Below are positions 19,631 to 29,895 of a stretch of 64,000 nt of DNA, piece by piece. The position numbers were made by a program, and so were the translations under genes. Source of the DNA: Muribaculaceae bacterium (lineage in GTDB: Bacteria > Bacteroidota > Bacteroidia > Bacteroidales > Muribaculaceae); NCBI GenBank assembly GCA_022509185.1, contig JAFLTS010000007.1, forward strand, positions 1 through 64,000, read 5' to 3'. The notes under the pieces are model-generated. The model saw only the letters and a program-made list of their open reading frames with translations, was not told the origin of the DNA and made no database searches. How positions within the stretch are numbered: position 1 is the first letter of the stretch; each line of letters opens with the position of its first letter.

Positions 19631-20236
19631 TTAATATTTATCGAAAGCTTCAGCACGTTTGAAGTGTTGATAGGGGTGATTGCAAGCGGGACATTTCTCC
19701 GGTGGTTCAACTCCTTCGAAAATATATCCGCAAACCAGACACTGCCATTTTATGGGTTTATCACTCTTCCAAACAGTGCCATCTTCTATTTGTTTAGCCA
19801 TCAGATCGAATCTCTCTTTATGATGGTTCTCAATTGTGGCAATTGCCCGGAAATGGTCTGCTATTTCAGAAAAACCTTCTTCTTCAGCCACTTCAGCTGC
19901 ATTTGTGTATTCTTTCACACCCTCATTTTCTTCTTCCTGGGCAGCAATCTTACAACATTCCAAAGTAGGTTTTAAAATACCCGGATCGATGCTGATGGGA
20001 TCTGTCATAACCGCACCTTCAGTAAGATATTTCAAGAAAATCTTAGCATGATGCAATTCATTGTCTGCTGTTTCCAGGAAAATATTGGAAAAGTCATAAT
20101 ACATTTCTTTCTTTGCACTCTTTGCGAAGAAAATATAACGAGTGTAAGCTGTTGACTCAGCTACATAAGCATTAGCCAGGCATTTCTCGGTACGTGTGCC
20201 TTTAAGGCTTTTTTCAGTTGAAGTTGAATCTGACAT
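19631..20236 (-). CDS. Rubrerythrin
   Basis: Close paralogue of 18938-19519; ESTAYTRYIFFAKSA...CLVCGYIFEGVEPPEKCPACN. Confidence 0.93.
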   Translation of the reverse strand: MSDSTSTEKSLKGTRTEKCLANAYVAESTAYTRYIFFAKSAKKEMYYDFSNIFLETADNELHHAKIFLKYLTEGAVMTDPISIDPGILKPTLECCKIAAQEEENEGVKEYTNAAEVAEEEGFSEIADHFRAIATIENHHKERFDLMAKQIEDGTVWKSDKPIKWQCLVCGYIFEGVEPPEKCPACNHPYQHFKRAEAFDKY

Positions 20237-20368
20237 TTTTATTTAGTTTTAGTTTAGTTTATAATTCCAGAGGCAATTGCCTTTAGTAATAGTTAAACAA
20301 TGATAAGGTGAAAATGGTTTTACAGGAAGAATTCAATTTTTTCTATTTTTACAAAAGAACAAGAAGCC

Positions 20369-21094
20369 ATGACAGAAAAAATTTTAGGTATCGTACTCAG
20401 TGTCAGAAAATACAATGATCGGAATTGTATTGTGACACTTTATACTCGGGAACGTGGCTGCCTCTCATTTATTTCTCCTGAAGGTTCGGGTAAGGCTTCC
20501 GTTATGAGAAGAGCGAGACTTCAGCCCTTATCGGTTATATCCACTGAATTAAATTATAAAGCTGGTTCTGATTTGCAGAGACTTGGAAGCATTTCAACTC
20601 CGGAATTATGGCAAGATATATATTTCAATCCTGAAAAGAGAGCTATCTCACTCTTTATTTCAGAATTCCTTAACAGATTATTGAACGCTGCAATGCCTGA
20701 CCCCTCTCTGTTTGATTTTTTAATTAAATCTTTTCGTCTTTTAGACGCAATGGAGAAAGGCGTGAATGATTTTCACCTACTCTTCCTGATTTCTATGCTT
20801 TCTTATAGCGGCATTCAGCCTGATATTTCAGCATATCGGGAAGGATATGTATTTGATTTTAGTTCAGGAAGCTTTATGCCTGAATTTGAATCAAAAGGTG
20901 TTTCCTTGAGTGCCCAAGAAAGTAAATATTTACCTTGGCTTATGCGCCTGAATTTTGCCAATATGAAAAATCTTCGGCTCACCGGAGCAAACCGAAGACT
21001 CATCCTTTATGGTTTATTGAACTATTACAGTTATCATTTCCCCGGGTTAGGCTCTTTGAAGTCGCCTGAAATTTTGAGGGAAATTTTTTCCTGA
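20369..21094 (+). CDS. recO: DNA repair protein RecO
   Basis: GIVLSVRKYNDRNCIVTLYTRERGCLSFI OB-fold N-terminus; C-terminal YGLLNYYSYHFPGLGSLKSPEILREIF typical of Bacteroidetes RecO. Confidence 0.82.
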   Translation: MTEKILGIVLSVRKYNDRNCIVTLYTRERGCLSFISPEGSGKASVMRRARLQPLSVISTELNYKAGSDLQRLGSISTPELWQDIYFNPEKRAISLFISEFLNRLLNAAMPDPSLFDFLIKSFRLLDAMEKGVNDFHLLFLISMLSYSGIQPDISAYREGYVFDFSSGSFMPEFESKGVSLSAQESKYLPWLMRLNFANMKNLRLTGANRRLILYGLLNYYSYHFPGLGSLKSPEILREIFS

Positions 21095-21098
21095 AGAA

Positions 21099-21680
21099 TT
21101 AATAATTGTCAGGAAATCTTTCAAACCATCCTTGAGGCATGCCACAAACCGGGCATTTCTTGGGGGCTTGTTTTGTTTCAACAATATATCCACATTTACG
21201 GCAATACCATATTACGGGTTCTTCACTTTTGAACACCTCTTCGTTTTCCATTCTCTCCAGAAGCTTGATATAGCGGGCTTCATGCATTTTTTCAACTTTT
21301 GCAATATTTTTGTAAAGGAGAGCTATTTCTGGAAATCCCTCTTCTTGAGCCACTTCAGCAAAGTTAGCATAGAGGTCTCCCCATTCTTCTCGTTCCCCGG
21401 CAGCAGCTGCTGCAAGATTTTCTTTTGTGGTTCCTACTTTCCCCGCAGGATAAGCTGCCTTTATTTCTACCATACCCCCTTCAAGAAGATTGAAGAACTG
21501 AGTAGCATGGCTTAATTCTTGAGAAGCAGTGGTGAGGAAGATTGATGCTATCTGTTCATAGCCTTCTTCAATTGCTTTCTGGGCGAAAAGAGTATAACGT
21601 GAACGAGCCTGGCTTTCACCGGCAAAGGAAGCAAGCAGGTTATGTTCTGTGCGAGTTCCCTTAATTGATTTTGATGCCAT
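21099..21680 (-). CDS. Rubrerythrin
   Basis: SIKGTRTEHNLLASFAGESQARSRYT...CRKCGYIVETKQAPKKCPVC. Confidence 0.93.
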   Translation of the reverse strand: MASKSIKGTRTEHNLLASFAGESQARSRYTLFAQKAIEEGYEQIASIFLTTASQELSHATQFFNLLEGGMVEIKAAYPAGKVGTTKENLAAAAAGEREEWGDLYANFAEVAQEEGFPEIALLYKNIAKVEKMHEARYIKLLERMENEEVFKSEEPVIWYCRKCGYIVETKQAPKKCPVCGMPQGWFERFPDNY

Positions 21681-21774
21681 ATTATTTTAGTTTTAATTAT
21701 TATAGTTTTATTAAATTATTCAATTTTTAAACAGAGTACCGACTCATGAGATTATTAAGATATTATCTTGATAA

Positions 21775-22350
21775 TCAAAAAGAAACGAGGTCATCTATTG
21801 TTTTTTGCATCTCTACACGGTTAAGCTCCCGAGGATCCTGTCCTTCATCTGTGTAATAACCTTTTTCAGTTGATTTTCCATCAACCAGGTCTTTAAGATC
21901 GCTTGATCTTGTCAGCACCTGATGATAAAGCTCTTCATAATCTCTGGTATAATCGCTTGGAGGAACTACATTGGTATCGAATTTAAGTTCCCTATATAGA
22001 GAATCGGCAAAATTTCCATATAACCATGCAAAATGCTCCACATAACCTGTATTTTTAGTGGAGTTATAAGAAAAATGTACTTTCCCTTTCTGTTTTGGTA
22101 AAATTACAATAGGTAATTTGTCTTCAGAAAACATGCAACCACAAGTGGTTTGTATTTCTTGAATAAAAAGGGGATGGTCAGAAGTATTTTCTATGTCATA
22201 TGTGATACCAAGAAGCTCTCCTTGAATCACCGGATAATAATGCCTTTGAGGGTCTTTAATCTCCACCTCCACAGGTTGAAGTTTCTTTTCACAAGCCCCC
22301 AAAAATACCAGAGTTCCTAACAGACTCAAAAAAATTGATTTATGTTTCAT
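21775..22350 (-). CDS. DUF1573 domain lipoprotein
   Basis: Lipobox VFLGAC; ENTSDHPLFIQEIQTTCGCMFSEDKLPIVILPKQKGKVHFSYNSTKNTG. Confidence 0.8.
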   Translation of the reverse strand: MKHKSIFLSLLGTLVFLGACEKKLQPVEVEIKDPQRHYYPVIQGELLGITYDIENTSDHPLFIQEIQTTCGCMFSEDKLPIVILPKQKGKVHFSYNSTKNTGYVEHFAWLYGNFADSLYRELKFDTNVVPPSDYTRDYEELYHQVLTRSSDLKDLVDGKSTEKGYYTDEGQDPRELNRVEMQKTIDDLVSF

Positions 22351-22421
22351 AATCTGATAGCAAAGTTAACCTAAAGAAAGTAAATGAAGGATAGAAAATG
22401 AAAATATTTTTACATGAAGAA

Positions 22422-22453
22422 ATTGGAAATCTGCCCTTGTTGGATTAACTTTG
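22422..22453 (+). promoter_or_regulatory. Putative promoter for tRNA-Leu
   Basis: ATTG, 20 nt, TAACTTTG (22446-22453), ~30 nt upstream of tRNA. Confidence 0.5.
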
Positions 22454-22482
22454 CAAAAAGAAGGGGTTATAGCTCCCCGGAA

Positions 22483-22566
22483 GTCCAGGTGGCGGAATTG
22501 GTAGACGCGCTACTTTGAGGGGGTAGTGGCCGGTAGGCTGTGTGAGTTCGAGTCTCATCTTGGACA
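22483..22566 (+). tRNA. tRNA-Leu (anticodon GAG, 22517-22519)
   Basis: Cloverleaf: acceptor GTCCAGG/CTTGGAC, anticodon stem CTACT-TTGAGGG-GGTAG, long variable arm, T arm GTGAG-TTCGAGT-CTCAT; CCA not encoded. Confidence 0.93.
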
Positions 22567-22669
22567 CAAAGAAAAGGATAATAGGGAGGATGTGTGAAAA
22601 TTGATTGCACATGCTCTTTTTTGTTTTAATAAAAACATTGTAGATCATCCAAATTAATAGATCTAGCCC

Positions 22670-23575
22670 ATGAAAGGAATTGTATTGGCAGGAGGTTCAG
22701 GCACCAGGTTATACCCGGTGACCAAAGGAGTGAGCAAACAGTTGCTTCCAATTTATGATAAACCTATGGTGTATTATCCCATTTCCACTCTGATGATGGC
22801 AGGAATAAGGGATATTCTCATCATTTCTACCCCCCAGGACCTCCCGGCTTTTAAAAGACTACTTGGCGATGGAAGTGACTTCGGCGTTAACCTGTCATAT
22901 GCTGAACAACCTTCTCCTGATGGATTGGCCCAGGCATTTGTGATTGGGAAAGATTTTATAGGAAAAGATTCCGTTTGTCTTGTACTTGGTGATAACATCT
23001 TTCATGGAGCCTCCTTCGCTTCAATATTGAAAGAAGCTGTTCATAATGTAGAGGATAAAAAGAAAGCAACAGTTTTCGGATATTGGGTGGATGATCCTGA
23101 ACGTTATGGAGTTGCGGAATTTGACAAGGAGGGTCACTGCATATCAATTGAGGAGAAACCTAAACATCCAAAAAGTAATTACGCTGTTGTAGGATTATAT
23201 TTTTATCCTAACAATGTAGTAGATATAGCAGCGTCTATTAAACCTTCTGACAGAGGAGAGTATGAAATAACTACTGTAAATCAAGAATATCTCGATCAAG
23301 GAGACTTGATGGTGAAAACCTTACCTCGAGGCTTTGCATGGCTTGACACAGGTACACATGATTCCCTCGCCGAAGCTTCAATTTATGTGGAAGTGCTCGA
23401 AAAAAGACAGGGCTTGAAAATTGCTTGTCTCGAGGGAATTGCATACCGTCAAGGATGGATCAACAAAGAAAAAATGCTTGAAATAGCAATGCCGATGAAA
23501 AACAATCAGTACGGAAAGTATCTTTTAAAAGTAATAGAGGAAATGGATCGTACCTCCTCACCCAACCTTGATTAA
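22670..23575 (+). CDS. rmlA: Glucose-1-phosphate thymidylyltransferase
   Basis: [42 protein letters not shown]. Confidence 0.96.
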   Translation: MKGIVLAGGSGTRLYPVTKGVSKQLLPIYDKPMVYYPISTLMMAGIRDILIISTPQDLPAFKRLLGDGSDFGVNLSYAEQPSPDGLAQAFVIGKDFIGKDSVCLVLGDNIFHGASFASILKEAVHNVEDKKKATVFGYWVDDPERYGVAEFDKEGHCISIEEKPKHPKSNYAVVGLYFYPNNVVDIAASIKPSDRGEYEITTVNQEYLDQGDLMVKTLPRGFAWLDTGTHDSLAEASIYVEVLEKRQGLKIACLEGIAYRQGWINKEKMLEIAMPMKNNQYGKYLLKVIEEMDRTSSPNLD

Positions 23576-23587
23576 TTTTTCTGAAAT

Positions 23588-24136
23588 ATGAAAGTCACAC
23601 CAACCAAGATCGAAGGAGTTTTCATTATAGAGCCACGTGTTTTCCTCGATGAAAGAGGTTATTTCTTTGAATCTTTTTCTAAGAGAGTTTTTGAGGAACA
23701 TATCGGAAAGGTGAATTTCGTGCAAGACAATGAATCATGTAGCACAAAAGGGGTAATAAGAGGGCTTCATTTCCAGCGTCCTCCTTATTCTCAGGCTAAA
23801 CTTGTCAGATGTGTAGTTGGCAAAGTGAGGGATGTAGCTGTGGATCTGAGAAAAGACTCTCCCACTTTCGGGCAATATGTGGCCGTAGAACTTTCAGAAG
23901 AAAATCATTTGCAGTTTTTCATTCCTAAAGGATTCGCTCACGGATTTGAAGTGCTAAGTGATGTGGCCGTATTCCAATATAAATGCGACGAATATTACCA
24001 TCCGGAATCCGATGGGGGTATCTTAGCTTTCGATCCCCAATTGAATATTGAATGGTTTACATCTCATAATGAAGCGGTAATTTCCGATAAGGATAAAAAA
24101 CATCCCCGACTTTCAGAATTCGATTCACCTTTTTAA
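23588..24136 (+). CDS. rmlC: dTDP-4-dehydrorhamnose 3,5-epimerase
   Basis: FVQDNESCSTKGVIRGLHFQRPPYSQAKLVRCVVGKVRDVAVDLR. Confidence 0.96.
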   Translation: MKVTPTKIEGVFIIEPRVFLDERGYFFESFSKRVFEEHIGKVNFVQDNESCSTKGVIRGLHFQRPPYSQAKLVRCVVGKVRDVAVDLRKDSPTFGQYVAVELSEENHLQFFIPKGFAHGFEVLSDVAVFQYKCDEYYHPESDGGILAFDPQLNIEWFTSHNEAVISDKDKKHPRLSEFDSPF

Positions 24137-24137
24137 T

Positions 24138-25019
24138 ATGGATAAGACTTTGAATATTCTAGTCACAGGAGCTAACGGTCAACTTGGTAAAAGCATTAGA
24201 AAAGAAGCCGGGGGTAGTTCTGACAACTATATCTTCACTGATGTGGAAGAGTTAGATATCACAGATCCTAAAGCAGTTGAGGATTTTATCAAAGATAATC
24301 AAATTGACGTGATTGTAAACTGTGCTGCTTACACCAATGTAGATGCAGCCGAAGATCATGAATCCGTTGCTTTGAAAATAAATGGAGAGGCCCCCGGAAT
24401 ATTGGCCCGTGCCATTAAAGATAATAAGGGTTCAATTATCCATATTTCTACTGATTACGTTTTCGGAGGCTCTCAAATGAATACTCCTGCAAAAGAAAAT
24501 CAAAGGGTGAATCCAACAGGTGCGTATGGAAGAACCAAACTTTATGGTGAAGAAGAACTTGAAAAATCAGGTGCTTCATATATAATACTGCGCACAGCTT
24601 GGCTTTATTCCGATTATGGTAATAATTTCGTTGCTAAAATACTTTCTCTACTCAAAGACAGAGATTCTATAAAGGTTGTGTTCGATCAATGCGGCACTCC
24701 CACCTATGCAACAGATCTCGCAAAAGCTATAGTGGATATTATTTCAGAAAGAAAAATCAAAGGTAATGAGGGAATTTACCATTTCTCAAACGAAGGTGTC
24801 TGCTCCTGGTATGACTTTGCTTTGGCAGCTTCGCAACTTGCAGGTATTGAAGGTAAGAAAGTATTACCTTGCCATTCTGATGAATTTCCCTCAAAGGTGA
24901 TTAGGCCTTCTTATTCCGTATTGGATAAAACAAAATACAAGGAAACATTTCATAGAGAAGTGCCTCATTGGCATAATTCCTTGAAAGAAGCCCTTTCAAA
25001 ACCGGATTTTAAATACTAA
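24138..25019 (+). CDS. rmlD: dTDP-4-dehydrorhamnose reductase
   Basis: NILVTGANGQLGKSIR...DVIVNCAAYTNVDAAE...STDYVFGG. Confidence 0.95.
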   Translation: MDKTLNILVTGANGQLGKSIRKEAGGSSDNYIFTDVEELDITDPKAVEDFIKDNQIDVIVNCAAYTNVDAAEDHESVALKINGEAPGILARAIKDNKGSIIHISTDYVFGGSQMNTPAKENQRVNPTGAYGRTKLYGEEELEKSGASYIILRTAWLYSDYGNNFVAKILSLLKDRDSIKVVFDQCGTPTYATDLAKAIVDIISERKIKGNEGIYHFSNEGVCSWYDFALAASQLAGIEGKKVLPCHSDEFPSKVIRPSYSVLDKTKYKETFHREVPHWHNSLKEALSKPDFKY

Positions 25020-25049
25020 GCTAAAAAATAATCTTAAAACTTATTATAA

Positions 25050-26192
25050 ATGTCTCAGTCGCCAAGAAATATAATGATAACCGGAGGTGCCGGATTCATA
25101 GGCTCTCATGTAGTGAGACTTTTCGTAAACAAATATCCGGATAGCCTGATTGTAAATGTAGATAAACTCACATATGCCGGCAATCTGAACAATCTCAAAG
25201 ATATTGAAAATAAGCCCAATTATAAATTTATTAAAGCTGACATCGCCGACTTGGATAAGATGAGACAAGTGATTAAAGATAATGAAATCACTGGTATAAT
25301 TCATCTTGCAGCAGAAAGCCATGTAGACAGGAGTATCACTGATCCTTTCACTTTTGCACGAACAAATGTGATGGGAACTTTGTCGCTTCTTCAGGCTGCT
25401 AAAGAATATTGGGATACTTTTGAAGATAGATATCAGGGGAAACTCTTCTATCATATCTCCACAGATGAGGTGTATGGTGCTTTGGAAATCACAAATCCGG
25501 AGGGAATTAAAGCTCCATTTTCCACTAAGGCTTCAGCCGATGATCATATGGCCTTCGGAGTTAATTTTTTTACAGAAACAACAAAATATGATCCTCACTC
25601 CCCTTATTCGGCATCAAAGGCATCGAGCGATCATTTTGTAAGAGCTTTTCATGATACTTATGGATTGCCTACAATTGTCACTAATTGTTCCAATAATTAC
25701 GGTCCTTTTCAATTCCCTGAGAAGTTGATTCCATTGTTCATAAACAATATCCTTCAAGGCCGTAATCTCCCGGTTTATGGAAAAGGGGAAAATGTTAGAG
25801 ACTGGCTTTTTGTTGAAGATCATGCAAGGGCTATAGATCTTATCTTCCACAAAGGGAAACCCGGTGATACCTACAATATCGGTGGATTTAATGAATGGAA
25901 AAACATAGATCTTATCAAGGTGTTGATACGAACTGTGGATAAACTCACTGGAAAACCTGAAGGAACGTCCGAACATTTGATAACTTATGTAACAGACAGA
26001 CTGGGGCACGACATGAGATATGCCATCGACAGCCGTAAATTGCAAAAAGAGCTCGGTTGGGAACCGAGCCTGCAATTTGAAGAGGGAATAGAGAAAACCG
26101 TAAAATGGTATCTCGAGAATAAAGACTGGGTAGATAATGTCACCAGTGGGGATTATGAGAAATATTACGACAGGATGTATTCAGATCGTTAA
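25050..26192 (+). CDS. rmlB: dTDP-glucose 4,6-dehydratase
   Basis: MITGGAGFIGSHVVR...HLAAESHVDRSI...STDEVYGAL...SPYSASKASSDHFVRA. Confidence 0.96.
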   Translation: MSQSPRNIMITGGAGFIGSHVVRLFVNKYPDSLIVNVDKLTYAGNLNNLKDIENKPNYKFIKADIADLDKMRQVIKDNEITGIIHLAAESHVDRSITDPFTFARTNVMGTLSLLQAAKEYWDTFEDRYQGKLFYHISTDEVYGALEITNPEGIKAPFSTKASADDHMAFGVNFFTETTKYDPHSPYSASKASSDHFVRAFHDTYGLPTIVTNCSNNYGPFQFPEKLIPLFINNILQGRNLPVYGKGENVRDWLFVEDHARAIDLIFHKGKPGDTYNIGGFNEWKNIDLIKVLIRTVDKLTGKPEGTSEHLITYVTDRLGHDMRYAIDSRKLQKELGWEPSLQFEEGIEKTVKWYLENKDWVDNVTSGDYEKYYDRMYSDR

Positions 26193-27370
26193 AATTCAAT
26201 TGTGGGCTCGCTATGAGGAAAGAGCACTTTCTTCATGCGTTTCAAACCTTCTGCTAGCCTTTCTCGAGGACAAGCGATATTAATTCGCATAAATCCTTCC
26301 CCTGCAACTCCATACATTGATCCGGGATTGAGCCATACGCCTCCTTCCCGGATTAGTTTTTCCTCAAGTTCTTCAGATGAAAGTCCTATACTTCTGCAAT
26401 CTACCCATACAAGGTAAGTCCCTTCAAGTTTTACAACAGGGAGTTTAGGCATCTCTTTATTAAAGAATGTAACAAGAAACTCATAATTTTCCTGAAGATA
26501 ATCAATCAGTTCTGTAAGCCAGGGTTCACCTTGGGTATAAGCGGATATTGTAGCGAGAACCCCAAATGGATTTACATCGCAAACTTCATTTATATTGATG
26601 GCCTTGTCTATCTTTTTTCGCATCTCCTCATCACGACACACTATATTGGCAATCTGGAGACCGGCTATATTAAATGATTTACTGGGAGATACACACGCCA
26701 CTGAATGTGAAGCCACCTCTTCAGAAAGGCTGCAGAAAGGAATATACACAAAGGGAGGATAAACAAGTTCACAATGAATTTCATCACTCACTACCACAAC
26801 ATCGTGTCTTGAACATATATCATAGATCTGACTCAATTCATTGTAAGTCCAAACTCTGCCCGAAGGATTATGAGGATTGCATAAAAGCATTACTTTTGCC
26901 CTTGGATCGGAAGCCTTCTCCTCCAAATCTTCATAATCTATTACATAGGTATTATCCCAGTATTTCAATTCATTTTCCAAAGGAATGCAATCATTATTCT
27001 TTATGGAAGAGAAAAAACAATTATATACCGGAGTTTGAATTATCACTTTATCACCCGGTTGTGTCAAAGCTTTAATAATAGCTGAAATGGCTGGCACTAC
27101 ACCGCTTGTGTAAATAATGTCTGTAGGTTTTATGTCCCAGTTATGTCTTCGTTTAAACCAGTCAATGGTAGCTTCATAATATTTATCAGGCACTCTCGTA
27201 TATCCGAAGATTCCATGTTCTACTCTCTTTTTCAATGCCTCTATAATACAAGGAGCTGTTTTGAAATCCATGTCTGCCACCCACAACGGGATAACATTTT
27301 CCATGTCAAGTGTGTCCCATTTGTAAGAATTGGTGTTATGCCTGTCTATAGGCGTATTGAAATCATACAT
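26189..27370 (-). CDS. MalY/PatB-type PLP-dependent C-S lyase/aminotransferase
   Basis: PLWVADMDFKTAP...GIFGYTRVPDKYYEA...CNPHNPSGRVWT...SPSKSFNIAGLQ. Confidence 0.9.
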   Translation of the reverse strand: MYDFNTPIDRHNTNSYKWDTLDMENVIPLWVADMDFKTAPCIIEALKKRVEHGIFGYTRVPDKYYEATIDWFKRRHNWDIKPTDIIYTSGVVPAISAIIKALTQPGDKVIIQTPVYNCFFSSIKNNDCIPLENELKYWDNTYVIDYEDLEEKASDPRAKVMLLCNPHNPSGRVWTYNELSQIYDICSRHDVVVVSDEIHCELVYPPFVYIPFCSLSEEVASHSVACVSPSKSFNIAGLQIANIVCRDEEMRKKIDKAININEVCDVNPFGVLATISAYTQGEPWLTELIDYLQENYEFLVTFFNKEMPKLPVVKLEGTYLVWVDCRSIGLSSEELEEKLIREGGVWLNPGSMYGVAGEGFMRINIACPRERLAEGLKRMKKVLFPHSEPTIEF

Positions 27371-27427
27371 AGCAAAGTAACATTTTATAATGTTATAAAA
27401 TTATAATATTACCGGGAAAATTCCAAA

Positions 27428-28867
27428 CTACATAGTCTGCAACTTATTGATCCTCAACATCCAACTTCCGCTTTTCAAGCGAAGAAGGAAGAACGCTCCT
27501 CTGAAAGTCAATTCTATAGCCATTGCGATCCATACTCCGTGCAATCCGTATACAGGAGCAAAAATGGCTGCGAGCACCACTCTGATACCCCACATACTTC
27601 CAAGATTCATAAAACTTGGTATTAGTGTATCCCCTGCTCCTACAAAAGCACCATAAGCAACAATAGAAGCAGCATACATTGGTTCTGCCCATGCTTCAGT
27701 TCGCAGGGCTATCACTCCTAAATTTATTATTTCACGGTCGGGGGTCATTATTTCCATCATCCATGGAGCTATACCATACATCAAACCTCCCAATGCTGTC
27801 ATCACTCCCATTCCCAGCCAGGTGGAAGTCCATGCAAACTGGCGCGTCAATTTTTTCCGGCCTGCTCCAATACTTTGTCCCACCAAAGTGGTAGTGGCAT
27901 CACCGATTCCATAACCCGGCATATAGCAAATACTTTCAGCTATTACGGCAAATGCGTTCGCAGCGATGGAAGCCGCACCCAAAGGAGCTACTATTATTGT
28001 TATCATTACTTGTGCTCCGGAAGTAAGAAATCTTTCTATTCCTAAAGGGAAACCTATATGAAATGCTCTTTTCATACAGCTTTTTTTCAGACGGAAACTT
28101 CCTTTTTCCGATGTGAGCTTCATTTCTTTGGAAAAGAAAATAAGTTTAACCAACATGATTACGGCTCCAACACCTTCAGCTATGGAGGTACCCAAGGCCG
28201 CTCCCCATACACCAAATCCGAAGCCCGGCACCCATATACTATGATCTCCTATCTGTAGTTCGCGTGAAGGAAAAATAAGAAAAAAATTAAATATCACATC
28301 AAGGATACACATCACTGTGCCGATAATGCCGGGAAATAAAAGATTACCACTGCTCCTAAGCATTCCTGCAGAAAGATAGCTGAATTGGAATAAAGGCATG
28401 GCTGCCACTGTAATTAGAAAGTATAAAGTGGCATTATGGCGAATAGCCGGCTCTCCCCCAAGCCATCTTGGCAAATCCCAACTTATAGCAACTCCTACAC
28501 CAGCCAATAGAAGACTATAAAAAATTGCAGCAATTAAGGCCTGCCGTAACACTTCACGCGCTCCTTTAGGATTTCCTCCTCCTAAAAGATGGGCTACCTG
28601 TACGGAAAATCCTACTGAACAGGCCGAACATAACCCGAAAAAAATCCATGTTGAAGTGGTAACCAGCCCTATTGAAGCCGCCGGTAAAGCTCCTAGACTA
28701 CCTACCATTGAGGCATCAATATATTGCATCACAATGGCTGATATCTGTGCTACTATGGCAGGGATGCTCAAAGAAACAGCCAACCGGAGCTGCTCCAAGC
28801 GTCCGACAGGCTGTTTCCCTTGTATTACTGTTGCTAAATCTCTCTTTTCTTTGAAAAGGAAATTCAT
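27428..28867 (-). CDS. MATE family efflux transporter
   Basis: 12-TM pattern; QYIDASMVGSLGALPAASIGLVTTSTWIFFGLCSACSVG. Confidence 0.9.
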   Translation of the reverse strand: MNFLFKEKRDLATVIQGKQPVGRLEQLRLAVSLSIPAIVAQISAIVMQYIDASMVGSLGALPAASIGLVTTSTWIFFGLCSACSVGFSVQVAHLLGGGNPKGAREVLRQALIAAIFYSLLLAGVGVAISWDLPRWLGGEPAIRHNATLYFLITVAAMPLFQFSYLSAGMLRSSGNLLFPGIIGTVMCILDVIFNFFLIFPSRELQIGDHSIWVPGFGFGVWGAALGTSIAEGVGAVIMLVKLIFFSKEMKLTSEKGSFRLKKSCMKRAFHIGFPLGIERFLTSGAQVMITIIVAPLGAASIAANAFAVIAESICYMPGYGIGDATTTLVGQSIGAGRKKLTRQFAWTSTWLGMGVMTALGGLMYGIAPWMMEIMTPDREIINLGVIALRTEAWAEPMYAASIVAYGAFVGAGDTLIPSFMNLGSMWGIRVVLAAIFAPVYGLHGVWIAMAIELTFRGAFFLLRLKSGSWMLRINKLQTM

Positions 28868-29715
28868 TTATCTCTTTGTTCTATAATACAGTTGGCGGGT
28901 TGTTTTATGTTTTCATCAATTATTATTTCTCCCACACTGTCACAAACGATCTTTCCTGAAATCGGATTTTTTATGCTCGTGATATGTCCTTTGATCTCAG
29001 CATGAATATTATCCGAAGATTCAAAACATAAATCTGCATCTTCATCCATGGTGCAATTCTCCATTATAAGGCCATGAGTATAGCATAGAGACTGCGTGCC
29101 TCCTACCCGACAATTTATGAGCCTCAGATTGTGGGAATGCCATCCTAAATATTCTCCTATTATAACAGAATCATATACTGTGACATTTTCTGTGCCCCAA
29201 AAAGCATCCTTGCTATAGATAACAGCGTTTTTAATCACAACATTCTTGCAATACTGGAAAGAATAATTGCCGTTCTGTTTATAATTTTCTATGTCTATAT
29301 CAGAAGAATGCATGAAAAGATAATCAGCCTTATCCACTTCTACCTTTTTCAAATGCACATTATTACAATGCCATAAGGTTTCAAGTGCGTTGGGAATAGT
29401 GACATTAGTGATTTCAAGGTTTTCCATTTCCCGAAACATCTTGGGGGCTTCCACTAATGTATCTTCCATTACAAGATTTTTGGAATACCATAAAGCAGCC
29501 CTCGCACCCTCTGTAAATAAACAATCCTTTATAAAGAAACGGTCGACATGCCAGAAAGGGTATTTACCTTCAAACCGGCAATGAATAGCCTCAATATTGC
29601 TACATTCCTTTAATGCGCTTTCACCTGCATGGATCACAACATTTTCCAATTTGAGATCCCTGGATGCAAATAGGGGCCTTTCCCCTCCGAATTCCTGATC
29701 CTTTATGATTTTCAT
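28864..29715 (-). CDS. DUF3737 family protein (right-handed beta-helix-like)
   Basis: QEFGGERPLFASRDLKLENVVIHAGESALKECSNIEAIHCRFEGKYPFWH; repeated short beta rungs. Confidence 0.82.
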   Translation of the reverse strand: MKIIKDQEFGGERPLFASRDLKLENVVIHAGESALKECSNIEAIHCRFEGKYPFWHVDRFFIKDCLFTEGARAALWYSKNLVMEDTLVEAPKMFREMENLEITNVTIPNALETLWHCNNVHLKKVEVDKADYLFMHSSDIDIENYKQNGNYSFQYCKNVVIKNAVIYSKDAFWGTENVTVYDSVIIGEYLGWHSHNLRLINCRVGGTQSLCYTHGLIMENCTMDEDADLCFESSDNIHAEIKGHITSIKNPISGKIVCDSVGEIIIDENIKQPANCIIEQRDK

Positions 29716-29895
29716 GATATGTATATCTTTTCTAAAGGGCAAATTTACAAAATTATATGAAATTCAAATAACTATAAACCAAATGATTTAAGTCATTATA
29801 ACCTTAATGAAACTTACAGGATTATATTTTTTTACATTTAAGATTGTAATATTAATAAATGATGAGTAATTTTGAAAATTACAGACCTACATAAA

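Noticed and set aside
22588-22616. Hairpin downstream of tRNA-Leu (ATGTGTG...TGCACAT then T-rich) as terminator
   Set aside because: Stem is short with mismatches; could be a weak terminator but not well enough supported.
22445-22648. 67-aa minus-strand ORF
   Set aside because: Overlaps the tRNA-Leu gene; antisense artefact.
25614-26075. 153-aa minus-strand ORF
   Set aside because: Antisense to rmlB; incidental.
26189-26192. Convergent rmlB/PatB-like genes sharing TTAA stop overlap as an unusual feature
   Set aside because: Simple palindromic stop overlap, common in compact genomes.
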